A stretch of DNA of 64,000 bases. It comes from Massilia oculi. GTDB taxonomy: Bacteria; Pseudomonadota; Gammaproteobacteria; Burkholderiales; Burkholderiaceae_D. The notes under the pieces are model-generated. The model was not told where the DNA came from, searched no databases, and saw nothing but the letters and a program-made list of their open reading frames with translations. The stretch lies in assembly GCF_003143515.1 (NCBI RefSeq), contig NZ_CP029343.1:2356001-2420000 (forward strand), in the 5' to 3' direction. The stretch's first letter is position 1. Every line of letters begins with the position of its first letter. Shown one piece after another: positions 51,001 to 59,685 of the stretch. The position numbers and the translations under genes were made by a program.

Positions 51001-51245
51001 AGAACGCCGACCTGCTCAACTACCGCAAGCTCCATCCCGACTATCCGCACGAAAGCATCGCCGACCAGTGGTTCGACGAAGCCCAGTTCGAGAGCTACCG
51101 CGCACTGGGCGACCACATCGTCGACTGCGCGCTGCGCGAGGCGGCGCGCGCCACCGTGGGCGCGAACGGCGAACAGGATATCGAGGCACTGTGCGCGCAG
51201 CTGCTGCAGCGGCATGGGCCGGCGCCGCGGCCGCAGAGGTCGTGA
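48036..51245 (+). CDS. Large membrane-embedded patatin-like phospholipase
   Basis: A 1069-residue protein. An N-terminal helical part (about residues 1-110) precedes the first half of the patatin fold. That half has the oxyanion loop SGGGVRSATFSLG (about 127-139) and the nucleophile Ser near residue 155 in STVSGGGFVGGWL. A block of about 10 membrane helices (about 225-690) is inserted. The second half carries the catalytic Asp in LTDGGHFDNLGIYEL (about 881-895). The catalytic Ser-Asp dyad is thus split by a membrane domain. Family members hydrolyse lipid acyl esters; here the activity would sit at the inner membrane. The Ser motif lacks the first Gly of GxSxG, as often in this subgroup. Confidence 0.85.
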   Translation: MLPSDLTHLTPSQVDDLRRKLAAAGCDPPPGARTVAELRDAFALLRKRHGLAPSDRIDAALLRYLDAAAGHLFGEVLRDELDMLRPETAQEGDAALEAALPPDRERLLQRAHGGMLAGLALSGGGVRSATFSLGALQALARCGLLRHIDYLSTVSGGGFVGGWLSRCLHANGGDIGKVEAMLAPQAGSGEAPELRYLRQYSNYLSPQGGMFSADTWTLVGTYVRNTGLNLAMLVAWMCALLLLPRFAVWAVHRVVAPGGPWTHLADVAWILGVLLFLFAVFCIALSISSKPESSRGMRRFPLSQGAVLWCINLPLLLAGFLGSLGLWRHGGAAPSSFFLPTQLEGRWYWLLAPGLVYFIVWACGWYLAHDRSSPFRRTGYTVCAAGAAAVLLVLLEAGRAFAPGILALLRVDAARLSLLLCWTVGVLLVLAGWLAIYTRLHADPPLRDLSRAELGEGLSHFLCAMGALTLGTLLLLGGMAVLPDPAGQRVLNDAIALATFGMPLMMALFAATMTLMIGLVGRLYSDASREWWSRQGAWTAIFALLWLTVYATCFYIPPLLHWAWLTYEPWSNLGTLLGWLAMTAFGLKAGSSMSTGARGAPDPKLELVARLAPYVFSVGIFALLSSLVQAAVALPNVACPKAELTCVLRAHADATLATGGTTLLLAFSAFLGAALLLGWRVDINKFSLYMLYRNRVVRAWFGADNRARQPHPFTGFDPNDDMLLAELRYGRPYPIVNTALNLVSGAELAWQTRRTASFAFTPRWCGYEQASAVPGGAGAPAGCYRPTDTYASRSGVGLDDDAGVRLGMAVALSGAAASPNTGAHSSPPLNFLMTMFNVRLGRWCPNPARRAWTSASPPIGLFSLLSELFGQLDSDAAYVHLTDGGHFDNLGIYELVRRRCRLVIAIDVGSDRHLAFEDLGNAIRRCGTDLHVRIDLDVSRLAAAAAGGGCGAAAGMPAAAAGSIRYSQADRGAADGVLLYVKPAIVGSENADLLNYRKLHPDYPHESIADQWFDEAQFESYRALGDHIVDCALREAARATVGANGEQDIEALCAQLLQRHGPAPRPQRS

Positions 51246-51296
51246 TAGGCTGCGTCCACCAACCATGCCAGGCAACATGATGAATCGAGCTTCCCG

Positions 51297-51584
51297 ATGA
51301 CCCGCGCAACCGTCGTCACCTTCGACCTGTCCACCATCGCCAGCATCCGCGAGCTGCACGAACTGATGGCGAAGACCCTGCATTTCCCCGAATGGTATGG
51401 CCCCAACTGGGACGCTTTCTGGGATGTGATCATCGGCCTCGTCCCGATGCCGGACAAGCTGCGCCTGATCGGCTGGGACGACTTTGCGCAGCGCTTCCCG
51501 CGCGACGCCTTCATCATGAAGAAATGCCTGACCGAGCTGGCCGAGGAATACCCCGCGAACGCGTCCGACGTCGACTATCTCTGA
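51297..51584 (+). CDS. Barstar-family ribonuclease inhibitor-like protein (orphan)
   Basis: A 95-residue small acidic protein with the barstar fold. An N-terminal strand (TVVTFDLSTIAS) is followed by the helix with LHELMAKTLHFPEWYGPNWDAFWD, where the FPxWYGxNWDAxWD stretch is the barnase-binding surface. A strand with LRLIGWDDF follows. No barnase-like ribonuclease gene is adjacent. Orphan barstars occur in many proteobacteria and may neutralise imported toxins or an own RNase encoded elsewhere. The start overlaps a seven-codon leader frame (MMNRASR, 51277-51300). The 3' end overlaps the convergent MFS gene by 10 bases. Confidence 0.9.
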   Translation: MTRATVVTFDLSTIASIRELHELMAKTLHFPEWYGPNWDAFWDVIIGLVPMPDKLRLIGWDDFAQRFPRDAFIMKKCLTELAEEYPANASDVDYL

Positions 51585-52933
51585 AGGATCGGCGCCCGCG
51601 CCGGCACGGCGGGCGTCGCCAGCAGCCGCCCCAGGCAGGCCAGCGCCAGCAGCGAGAACAGCACCGCGCTGCCCAGCGTCAGCCGGTAATCGTGGCCCGA
51701 ATGGTCGAGCAGGGGCCCGATGCAGCTGGCCACCAGGATGTTGGCGAAAGCGACCAGGATGTCCTTGCTCGCGTTGTAGCGCACGAACTCCTCGCGCGGG
51801 AACAGCGCCAGCGGCATCGCCGCCGCCGCGGTGAAATAGGCGCCCGAGCAGATCACGTGGGCCACGTAGAACGGGCGGAAACTGGCGGCGCCGTCGACCA
51901 GCAGCCAGCCGCCCAGCGCGATCGCGAAGTACAGCGCCATCATGGCGGCGGCCACGCGCACCGCGCCGCGCCGGTCGACCAGCCAGCCGATGACGAAGGC
52001 GCTGGCGATCGACACCGCATAGGCCAGCGCGGTCAGCTCGCCCAGCTCCGCCTTCGACAGCCCGAGGTCGAGCGCGTAGTGCAGCGAAAAGGTGTTGAAG
52101 GGGACGAAGGTGACGGCGGCCAGCATGAAGGCGCCGAAGATCCACAGGTAGCGGCGCTGGGCGCAGCAGTGCCGCAGCTGCGTGCGCGCCAGCGCCAGCC
52201 GCCCGCCGGCCGCGTCGTCATCCACCGTCGACGCCGGCGGCGGGTAGTCTCCCTCGCGCACCATCAGGCACATCAACGGTATCGTCAGGCCGAAGATCAG
52301 GGCGATCGCCACCAGGATCTCGGCCAGCCAGGCTTCGCTCAGGGCGAACAGCGTCATGTTGAAGCCGATCGCCACGCCCAGGCCGACGACGCGCACCGCG
52401 GCGTAGAAGCGGCCCGCCAGCCCGAAGGGAATGACGTCGGCCACGAGCCCGGCGAACAGCGCCATGGTGGTCATGGCGGCGGCGTCGAACACGGTCCAGA
52501 ACAGGCAGAACAAGCCCAGTTCGAGCATGCGCAGGCCGGGCGACCAGGCGCCCAGCAGCGCGTGGACGCCGGCCGCGAACGCCGGCGCCAGGGCCACGCA
52601 CAACATGGCGGCGGCGGCCAGCGGCGCGCTGACTACCAGGTAAGGACGGCGCCGTCCCCAGCGGCTGCGGCTGCGGTCCGACCTCAGCCCGATCGCCGGC
52701 ACCACGAGCAGGCTGATGAGCGCCGGCACGGTCGACAGCAGCATCGCGACGGCGGTGTCCGAGGCGCCGTGGTTGCGCAGCACGACCAGCCCGATCGGTC
52801 CGGCCCAGCGCTCGCGCACCGCGATCCCGAGGGCGCCGACCAGCAGCCAGCCGACCAGCACGCACAAACCCCAGGCGCCATAGCGCAGCGTGCCGGCCTG
52901 CCAGCGTACGTTCGCGAGGGCGGCGCGCCGCAT
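51575..52933 (-). CDS. MFS sugar transporter of the polysaccharide locus
   Basis: A 452-residue protein with 12 predicted helices and a glycoside/SLC45-like layout. The RSDRSRSRWGRRRPYLV loop between helices 2 and 3 matches the conserved motif of this sugar-symporter group. It starts seven bases after the lacI stop, so the two form an operon. The likely role is uptake of the mono- or disaccharides released in the periplasm by the enzymes encoded across the divergent promoter. The exact sugar is not visible. Confidence 0.87.
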   Translation of the reverse strand: MRRAALANVRWQAGTLRYGAWGLCVLVGWLLVGALGIAVRERWAGPIGLVVLRNHGASDTAVAMLLSTVPALISLLVVPAIGLRSDRSRSRWGRRRPYLVVSAPLAAAAMLCVALAPAFAAGVHALLGAWSPGLRMLELGLFCLFWTVFDAAAMTTMALFAGLVADVIPFGLAGRFYAAVRVVGLGVAIGFNMTLFALSEAWLAEILVAIALIFGLTIPLMCLMVREGDYPPPASTVDDDAAGGRLALARTQLRHCCAQRRYLWIFGAFMLAAVTFVPFNTFSLHYALDLGLSKAELGELTALAYAVSIASAFVIGWLVDRRGAVRVAAAMMALYFAIALGGWLLVDGAASFRPFYVAHVICSGAYFTAAAAMPLALFPREEFVRYNASKDILVAFANILVASCIGPLLDHSGHDYRLTLGSAVLFSLLALACLGRLLATPAVPARAPILQR

Positions 52934-52940
52934 CCTGGAT

Positions 52941-53954
52941 CTAGGTCGGCGCGGGGCCGGTCGAGTCGCGCACCACCAGTTCGGTATCGAAGGCGATGCG
53001 GGCGGCGGCCGGCGGGCGGCCTTCGATCATCTCGACCACTTCCCGCACTGCGCGCTCGGCCAGCGCCTCGTAGGGCTGGTGCATCGTGGTCAGGCGCGGG
53101 AACACGTGGCTGGCGGTCGAGATGTCGTCGAAGCCGACCACCGAGACGTCGGCCGGCACCTTCAGGCCGCGGCTGGCGATGGCGTCGAAGGCGCCGAAGG
53201 CCATCTCGTCGTTGGCGGCGAAGATGGCGGTGGGCGGCGCCGCCAGGTCGAGCAGACGGCATGTGGCGGCGAAGCCGCCGGGCTGGTTGAAGGCGCCGTC
53301 CACCACCAGGTCCGGGTCGACGGCGATGCCGGCCGCCCCCAGCGCTTCGGCATAACCGCGTTCGCGCTCGGCGCTCTGGCCGGTGCGCTTGGTGCCGGCG
53401 ATGAAGGCGATGCGGCGGTGCCCCAGGCCCAGCAGGTGCTCGACCGCGCGCCGCGCGCCGATGCGGTTTTCCAGCACGATGGTGGGCAGCGCCAGCTGGC
53501 GCGCATCGAAGAACACCAGCGCGCAATTGAGCTGCTGGCGTTCAACCGCATCGAGGAAGCGGTCGTCGGCGGTCGGCATCAGGAGCAGCAGGCCGTCGCA
53601 CAGCTTGCTGAGCGTGGCGCAGGTGGTCATCCGGTCGGGGCTGTCGAAGCGGTCGGCGTTGAACAGCAGCAGGTCGTAGTCGCGTTTTCTCGCCTGCTCG
53701 CCGATGGCGCGCACCAGCTCGTGCAGCACCACCGGGCCGTAGTTGTTCATGAACACGCCGATCAGCTTGCTCTTGTCGCCGCGCATGCGGCGCGCCAGCA
53801 TGTCCGGCGTGTAGTTCAGCTGGGCCGCCGCCGCCATGATGCGCTCGCGCGCCGCGTCCGACACATAGCCGGTGCCGCGGATCGCGCGCGAGGCGGTGAT
53901 CGGCGCGACGCCGGCCAGGCGGGCGACCTCGCTCAGTTTGCTGGCTTTGGCCAT
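52941..53954 (-). CDS. LacI-family repressor of the polysaccharide locus
   Basis: A 337-residue regulator with an N-terminal LacI helix-turn-helix (about residues 6-26: [21 protein letters not shown]) and hinge helix (about 48-58, [11 protein letters not shown]). The sugar-binding domain ends near [22 protein letters not shown]. It is divergent from the TonB receptor and forms an operon with the MFS gene. Two 16-bp near-palindromes in the intergenic region, one in front of each unit, are its probable operators, so it should be induced by a breakdown product. Confidence 0.93.
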   Translation of the reverse strand: MAKASKLSEVARLAGVAPITASRAIRGTGYVSDAARERIMAAAAQLNYTPDMLARRMRGDKSKLIGVFMNNYGPVVLHELVRAIGEQARKRDYDLLLFNADRFDSPDRMTTCATLSKLCDGLLLLMPTADDRFLDAVERQQLNCALVFFDARQLALPTIVLENRIGARRAVEHLLGLGHRRIAFIAGTKRTGQSAERERGYAEALGAAGIAVDPDLVVDGAFNQPGGFAATCRLLDLAAPPTAIFAANDEMAFGAFDAIASRGLKVPADVSVVGFDDISTASHVFPRLTTMHQPYEALAERAVREVVEMIEGRPPAAARIAFDTELVVRDSTGPAPT

Positions 53955-54010
53955 TGGTCTCCTTCAATCGATCATATTGTTGAGTGTTTGCAGTAACTCA
54001 ACACCAAGCT

Positions 54011-54026
54011 GTGGTTACGATACCAC
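54011..54026. promoter_or_regulatory. Candidate LacI operator O1 (lacI side)
   Basis: GTGGTTACGATACCAC, an imperfect 16-bp dyad sharing TGGT-N-ACG-NN-ACCA with O2. It is centred 65 bases upstream of the lacI start, as expected for autoregulation of lacI and the MFS gene. Confidence 0.6.
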
Positions 54027-54124
54027 GTCGAACTCGGCCGATTCCAGATATTTTTCTGCAAAATCAGGTGCTTATCCCACCAGTACAGCCTATGCCTGAC
54101 CCTCGTTGAGTATTTACGAGACGC

Positions 54125-54140
54125 ATGGTAACGTAACCAT
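54125..54140. promoter_or_regulatory. Candidate LacI operator O2 (TonB receptor side)
   Basis: ATGGTAACGTAACCAT, palindromic except one central pair, with the TGGT-N-ACG-NN-ACCA pattern of O1. It is 114 bases from O1 centre to centre and 120 bases upstream of the receptor ATG. The remaining parts of the 307-base intergenic region (53955-54260) show no other clear feature; a ribosome site AGGAG is at 54251-54255. Confidence 0.6.
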
Positions 54141-54260
54141 ACGGTTGTCATACAAGAATTGCGATGGTCCGGCGACCGGTGCTTCATCTTCAGCCGCACG
54201 TGCCGAGCACGGCGGCCCGACATTACAAGCGAACCTCGAAGTTCGCGGTCAGGAGACACT

Positions 54261-57185
54261 ATGCAGAAGAAGATTATGGCCGCGGCGCTGCCGCTGGCTT
54301 TGGCCGCCGCAACCATGACACCCGCGCTGGCCCAGCAGGCGCCCACCGCGCCCCCCTCCCCGCCCGACGCCGCCACCGCGGACACCATTGCCGACGCTAC
54401 CGCGGACACGCCCGCCGCCGCCAGTGCGAGCGCGCCGCCGGACAATACGGCCGCGCCCACCACCGTGGTGGTCACGGGCTTTCGTTCCAGCCTGCAGAAG
54501 GCGCTGAACCTCAAGCAGCAGGCGATCGGCGTGCGCGACTCGATCGTCGCCGAGGACATCGGCAAATTCCCCGAGGCGAACGTGGCCGAGTCGCTGCAGC
54601 GCGTTCCCGGCGTGATCCTGAACCGCGACGACAGTTCGGGCGAAGGCCAGCGCATCTCGATCCGCGGCCTGCCCACCGAGTATTCGGTCACCACCCTGAA
54701 CGGCGCGCCGGTCAACACCACGTCGACCAGCACCATCGGCAGCGCGGCGCGCGGCTTCAACTACGACGTGTTCGCGTCCGAACTGTTCGGACGGGTCGAC
54801 TTCTACAAGTCGCCGCTGGCCGAACTGACCGAGGGCGGCATGGGCGGCATCGTCGACCTGCAGACCCCGCGCCCCTTCGACAGTCCCAAGCGCACCATCC
54901 GCTACGCGGTCTCCGGCGCCTACAACACCAGCGCCAGGGAGGCCGATCCGACCGGCTTCGCGCTGTATTCGAACACCTGGGGTTCGTGGGGATTCCTGGC
55001 CGGCGTGGCCCATTCGAAGGCGGTCAACAACCGCTCCGGCTTCGAAGCCACCGGCGGCTACAACAGCTCGAAGAACGGCAGCCGGAGTCCGGTCATGGGC
55101 AACTTCGCCCTCGCCCTCGACTACGACGACCCGCGCGCCAACCTGTCGGGCTACAGCCGCGAGCAGGTCGACGCCGCCCTGCTGCCGCGCATCTACCGCT
55201 ACTACGGCTCGCAGAACCGGCGCAGCCGCGACGGCCTGGTGAGCTCCCTGCAGTTCAAGCAGGGCGGCCTGAACCTGAGCCTGGACGGCCTGTACTCGCG
55301 CCTGGAGAACAGCCGCGACGAGCTCTATTACGGCCTCCTGATCCGCAACACCCGCACCACCAACCGCAACGCGCCGCCGGGAACCAACGGCCACAACGGC
55401 CTGGTGCCGATCGACGTGCGCATCGATCCCGGCTCGAACCTCCTGACCGGCACCTTCGGCAACACCTCGTACAGCAGCGGCGTGACCTATGGCGAAGACA
55501 AGACCGAGTTCGGCTACCTGGCGCTCAACGGCCGCTGGGAGGCGCGCCCGGGGCTGGTGGTGACCGGCCAGGTGAGCGCCAACAACAGCAAGGCCACCAG
55601 CTACTCGGATACCCTGTCGGGCCAGATCTTCGGCGTCGACACGACCATCGACTACGGCGCCGACCATGTCTACCCGTCGATGTCCTCGCCAGTCGACTAC
55701 ACCGACCCGGCCAATTTCAGCGGCTTCGACGTCACCACCGGCTGGACCCGCGAGCGCGACAAGGGCCGCCAGGCGCGCCTGGTGGTGGACTACGACTACG
55801 ACCTGTTCGGTGGCTGGACCGGGCGCCTCAAGACCGGCCTGGTCTACGTCGACACCAGCAAGGACGTCGAAAAACGCAATGCCGGCGCCGCCATGAAGGC
55901 GAAGATGGTCGGCCTGGGCGACGCCAGCGTGCGCGCCAATATGGTTTCGGTGTTGCCGATCCCCGACCTGGACATGGGCGCCGGCTGGCCGAACCGCTTC
56001 GGCACCTTCACCCGCGACTATGCGTTCTCGACCTACAACCCGGTCGCCTTCAACACGAGCGAAGCGTTCACGCCGGCGCAGAGCTTCGGCGCGGCCGAGA
56101 AGGTCAGCACCGGCTTCGTCCAGTCCGATTTCAAGGGCGACGTGCTGGGACGCGAGCTGCGCCTGAACGCCGGCGTGCGCTGGTCGCAGACGAAGCTCGA
56201 CATCGAGAACTTCAAGAGGAGCGGCAGCGGCAACACCTACCAGCCGAACAGCGAGCAGGGCAAGTACACCAATGTGCTGCCGGCCGTCAGCGCAGCCTGG
56301 GACCTGAACGACGAGCTGATCTTCCGTACCTCGTGGGGCAAGACCATCAGCCGCGCCTCGCTGTCGATCATCGCGGCCCAGACGGTGATTCCGAACGCCT
56401 TCGACAATACCGCGACCGCCGGCAACCCGAACTTGCGGCCGCAGCAGTCGAAGAACTTCGACACCAGCCTGGAATGGTATTTCAAGCCGGGCAGCCTGCT
56501 GTCGGCGGCCTACTTCAAGAAGAAGCTGACCGACGCCACGGTGTCGACCACCACCAACACCACCTTCGGCGCCCTCGGCCTGCCCGACACCGCGCTCGGG
56601 GCGATCTTCCAGGATAGCAGCGGCCGGGTCGATCCGAACCTGCCGATGGTGCTGCGCACCTACAGCAACGCCGGCGAACAGACGCTCAAGGGCTACGAAC
56701 TGGCCTACCAGCAGGACTTCACCTTCCTGCCCGACCCGTTCAAGGGCTTCGGCGCGCTGGCCAGCTATACCCACATCGATCCCTTCAACAGCATGCGCTG
56801 GATCACCAACGCGGGCAAGGAGATCGAGGTCAACTCGGTGCCCAAGTACGCCTACAGCATCACGACCTACTACGAGCGCGGCCCGCTGGCGATGCGCCTG
56901 TCCTACAACTACAAGGACCGCTCGCTGCATGGCGACAATCCAAGGAATAACGGCGACGACCTGATACGCTGGCGCGCCGCGCGCGGCTACCTGGACGGCA
57001 CCATCAGCTACAAGCTGTCCGAGAACCTGGAGCTGCGCCTGGATGCGCTGAACCTGACCGACACCCTGAACTACGACTACTTCGAGGACGCCACCGGCCA
57101 GTACGGCAGCGGCAAGCACACGCGGATGGACTACGCGAAGTACGACGGGCGCACGTTCAAGATCGGCATCCGCGGCAAGCTGTGA
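54261..57185 (+). CDS. TonB-dependent outer-membrane receptor
   Basis: A 974-residue receptor with a signal peptide (about residues 1-24, cut after ALA). An Ala/Pro/Thr-rich linker and a TonB box-like TTVVVTGFRSSLQKAL (about 68-83) follow, a pattern of the TonB receptors for plant-polymer oligosaccharides. The plug domain is about 85-210, with VAESLQRVPGVILNRD and GEGQRISIRGLP. The 22-strand barrel ends in the C-terminal FKIGIRGKL. It brings oligosaccharide from the surface to the periplasm. Its stop overlaps the next start by one base. Expression is probably LacI-controlled. Confidence 0.93.
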   Translation: MQKKIMAAALPLALAAATMTPALAQQAPTAPPSPPDAATADTIADATADTPAAASASAPPDNTAAPTTVVVTGFRSSLQKALNLKQQAIGVRDSIVAEDIGKFPEANVAESLQRVPGVILNRDDSSGEGQRISIRGLPTEYSVTTLNGAPVNTTSTSTIGSAARGFNYDVFASELFGRVDFYKSPLAELTEGGMGGIVDLQTPRPFDSPKRTIRYAVSGAYNTSAREADPTGFALYSNTWGSWGFLAGVAHSKAVNNRSGFEATGGYNSSKNGSRSPVMGNFALALDYDDPRANLSGYSREQVDAALLPRIYRYYGSQNRRSRDGLVSSLQFKQGGLNLSLDGLYSRLENSRDELYYGLLIRNTRTTNRNAPPGTNGHNGLVPIDVRIDPGSNLLTGTFGNTSYSSGVTYGEDKTEFGYLALNGRWEARPGLVVTGQVSANNSKATSYSDTLSGQIFGVDTTIDYGADHVYPSMSSPVDYTDPANFSGFDVTTGWTRERDKGRQARLVVDYDYDLFGGWTGRLKTGLVYVDTSKDVEKRNAGAAMKAKMVGLGDASVRANMVSVLPIPDLDMGAGWPNRFGTFTRDYAFSTYNPVAFNTSEAFTPAQSFGAAEKVSTGFVQSDFKGDVLGRELRLNAGVRWSQTKLDIENFKRSGSGNTYQPNSEQGKYTNVLPAVSAAWDLNDELIFRTSWGKTISRASLSIIAAQTVIPNAFDNTATAGNPNLRPQQSKNFDTSLEWYFKPGSLLSAAYFKKKLTDATVSTTTNTTFGALGLPDTALGAIFQDSSGRVDPNLPMVLRTYSNAGEQTLKGYELAYQQDFTFLPDPFKGFGALASYTHIDPFNSMRWITNAGKEIEVNSVPKYAYSITTYYERGPLAMRLSYNYKDRSLHGDNPRNNGDDLIRWRAARGYLDGTISYKLSENLELRLDALNLTDTLNYDYFEDATGQYGSGKHTRMDYAKYDGRTFKIGIRGKL

Positions 57186-58519
57186 TGCGCAAGACCGGCT
57201 TTCTCGTCCGCTGCGTCGGGCTCGCTGCTGGCGCCGCGCTGCTGCACGGCTGCGCCAGCAGGCCCGGAGCCAGCATCGTCGACGTCGGCCCCGGCTGGGC
57301 CGGCAACTCGGTCAACGCCGTGGTGTTTCGCAAGAACGCCCTGACGAGCGACGGCGCGCACCAGTACATCGCCTACTACGACGGCGCCGGCCAGGTCGTA
57401 CTGGGCAAGCGCCGCCTCGGCGGCGACGCCTGGGAACTGCGCCGGACCGCCTGGCGCGGCAATGTGCGCGACGCCCACAATGCGATCAGCATCATGGTCG
57501 ATGGCGAAGGCGTGCTGCACATGGCCTGGGACCAGCACAACAACGCGCTGAACTACGCACGCGGGGTCGCTGCGGGCAGCCTCGAGCTGCGGATGGCGCC
57601 GATGCTGGGGCGCGACGAAGCCTCGGTGTCGTATCCGGAGTTCTTCCGCATGCCCGATGGCGGCCTGCTGTTCCTGTACCGCGACGGCGGTTCGGGACGC
57701 GGCAACCTGGTCGCCAACCGCTACCATCCGGCCACCGGCTGGCGCCGCGTGGCCGACAAGCTGATCAGCGGCGAGGGCCGGCGCAACGCCTACTGGCAGG
57801 CCGGCGTGGATGGCCTCGGGGTCATCCACCTGTCCTGGGTCTGGCGCGAATCGCCCGACGTCGCCAGCAACCACGACATGGCTTATGCGCGCTCGCGCGA
57901 CGGCGGCGCGAGCTGGGAAGACAGCAACGGCAGGCCTTACCAGTTACCGATCAGCGCCGCCAGCGCCGAGTACGCGGCGCGCATCCCGCAAGCCAGCGAC
58001 TTGATCAACCAGACCTCGATGGCCTTCGACGTCCAGGGCCGGCCCTATATCGCCAGCTACTGGAGGACGAAGGACAGCGCCGTGCCCCAGTACCGCGTGC
58101 TGTACCGGCGCGACGAAGGCTGGCGCCGGCTCGACCTGGATTTTCGCAAGACCGCCTTCTCGCTCGCAGGCATGGGCACCAAGGCCATCCCGATCGCACG
58201 CCCGCAGCTGCTGATCGAAGGACAAGCGGGCGACCCGTCGGGCCTGCTCGTGTTTCGCGACAGCGGGCGCGGCGAGCGCGTGTCGGTGGTCCGCATCGCC
58301 GGCTTCGACGCGCCGCGCTGGTCGGTGCACGACCTGACGAATAGCGCCGTCGGCGCCTGGGAACCGAGCTACGACACCGAGTTGTGGCGGCGCCAGGGCG
58401 AGCTGCACCTGTATCTGCAGGCGGTGCGGCAAGTCGATGGCGAAGGGCTGGCCGACGTGCCGCCATCCACCGTGCAGGTCTTGCAGTGGCGACCCGCAAG
58501 CGACACCCACATTCAGTGA
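57185..58519 (+). CDS. BNR_4 seven-bladed beta-propeller protein, probable lyase or rhamnosidase
   Basis: A 444-residue secreted protein with a lipobox-like LLHGC at about residue 21. BNR_4-type propeller repeats are seen in DAHNAISIMVDGEGVLHMAWD, AYWQAGVDGLGVIHLSW and SMAFDVQGRPYIASYW. BNR_4 proteins in carbohydrate clusters belong to PL24/PL25 (ulvan lyases) or the GH145/PL42 group, which act on rhamnose attached to glucuronate. The gene is first of the enzyme genes and overlaps the receptor stop. With a GH105 next to it, a lyase that creates an unsaturated uronate end is the most economical reading. Precise specificity is undetermined. Confidence 0.82.
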   Translation: MRKTGFLVRCVGLAAGAALLHGCASRPGASIVDVGPGWAGNSVNAVVFRKNALTSDGAHQYIAYYDGAGQVVLGKRRLGGDAWELRRTAWRGNVRDAHNAISIMVDGEGVLHMAWDQHNNALNYARGVAAGSLELRMAPMLGRDEASVSYPEFFRMPDGGLLFLYRDGGSGRGNLVANRYHPATGWRRVADKLISGEGRRNAYWQAGVDGLGVIHLSWVWRESPDVASNHDMAYARSRDGGASWEDSNGRPYQLPISAASAEYAARIPQASDLINQTSMAFDVQGRPYIASYWRTKDSAVPQYRVLYRRDEGWRRLDLDFRKTAFSLAGMGTKAIPIARPQLLIEGQAGDPSGLLVFRDSGRGERVSVVRIAGFDAPRWSVHDLTNSAVGAWEPSYDTELWRRQGELHLYLQAVRQVDGEGLADVPPSTVQVLQWRPASDTHIQ

Positions 58520-58527
58520 AAGACGAC

Positions 58528-59685
58528 ATGACGAGACGACTCTACCTCAAGCTTGCCCTGGCCACGCTGGTCGCCCTCGCCGGCGGCTGCGCCAGCACCG
58601 GTGCTCAAATTCCGACACGGGCCGACGTCCTTGCCGACCTGACCCGCGCCAACGATTACTGGCAACGCAAGCACGCCCCGCAGCAGTGGGCATTCTGGGA
58701 CGTCGCCGCCTACCACACCGGCAATATGGCGGCCTACGCCCTCACCCGCAATGAGGCTTACCGCGATTACTCGACCGCCTGGGCCGAGCATAACCGCTGG
58801 CGCGGCGCCGACTCGGACAAGCGCGCCGAGTGGAAGTACAGCTATGGCGAGACCCAGGAGTACGTGCTGTTCGGCGACTGGCAGACCTGCTTCCAGACCT
58901 ATGTCGACCTGTACGAACTCGATAGCCGCAAGGACCCACGCCGCATCGCCCGTGCGCGCGAGGTCATGGAATACCAGATGAGCACTTCCAACCGCGATTA
59001 CTGGTGGTGGGCCGACGGCATCTATATGGTGATGCCGGCGATGACGAAGCTGTACAAGGCTACCGGCGAGCCGCGCTACCTCGACAAGCTGCACGAGTAC
59101 TTCACGTATGCCGACCAGCTGATGTACGACCCGGATGCCGGCCTGTACTACCGCGACGCCAAGTACATCTACCCCAAGCACAAGTCGGCCAACGGCGGCA
59201 AGGACTTCTGGGCGCGCGGCGATGGCTGGGTGTTCGCCGCGCTGGCCAGGACGCTGGCCGACCTGCCGCAGGACCATCCCAGCCGGCCCCTGCTGACCGA
59301 GCGCTTCCGCCGCATGGCGGCGGCCCTGAAGCCGCTGCAGCAGGACGATGGCTACTGGACCCGCAGCCTGCTCGACCCGGGCCATGCGCCGGGCCCGGAA
59401 AGCAGCGGCACCGCATTCTTCACCTATGCCTACGCCTGGGGCATCAACCACGGCTACCTCGACCGCGCCGCGTATGCGCCGACCGCCCTGCGCAGCTGGC
59501 GCTTCCTGAGCCGGGTCGCGCTGCAGGCCGATGGCCGGGTCGGCTATGTGCAGCCGATCGGCGAGCGCGCGATCCCCGGCCAGGTCGTGAACCAGGACTC
59601 CACCGCCCCCTTCGGCGTCGGCGCCTTCCTGCTGGCGGCGAGCGAGATGGCGCGCCTGGTCGATCACGCGGGAGGCGCACGATGA
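58528..59685 (+). CDS. GH105-type unsaturated glucuronyl/galacturonyl hydrolase
   Basis: A 385-residue lipoprotein-like enzyme (LVALAGGC lipobox region at about residues 13-20) of an (alpha/alpha)6 barrel fold. Family blocks include QQWAFWDVAAYHTGNMAAYAL, the catalytic Asp region DYWWWADGIYMVMPAMTKLY and GKDFWARGDGWVFAALARTL. GH105 enzymes remove the 4,5-unsaturated uronic acid left by a lyase by adding water to the double bond. This fits the preceding propeller gene. An in-frame GTG at 58516 overlaps the previous stop; the ATG at 58528 is preferred because it opens the signal peptide. Confidence 0.9.
   Translation: MTRRLYLKLALATLVALAGGCASTGAQIPTRADVLADLTRANDYWQRKHAPQQWAFWDVAAYHTGNMAAYALTRNEAYRDYSTAWAEHNRWRGADSDKRAEWKYSYGETQEYVLFGDWQTCFQTYVDLYELDSRKDPRRIARAREVMEYQMSTSNRDYWWWADGIYMVMPAMTKLYKATGEPRYLDKLHEYFTYADQLMYDPDAGLYYRDAKYIYPKHKSANGGKDFWARGDGWVFAALARTLADLPQDHPSRPLLTERFRRMAAALKPLQQDDGYWTRSLLDPGHAPGPESSGTAFFTYAYAWGINHGYLDRAAYAPTALRSWRFLSRVALQADGRVGYVQPIGERAIPGQVVNQDSTAPFGVGAFLLAASEMARLVDHAGGAR

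Noticed and set aside
51277..51300. Seven-codon leader peptide (MMNRASR) before barstar
   Set aside because: Its stop overlaps the barstar ATG, which could mean coupling, but there is no ribosome site and no sign of an attenuator, so it is mentioned only in the barstar entry.
51297..51584. Barnase/barstar toxin-antitoxin pair
   Set aside because: No ribonuclease or toxin gene lies on either side; the upstream gene is a lipase and the downstream one a transporter.
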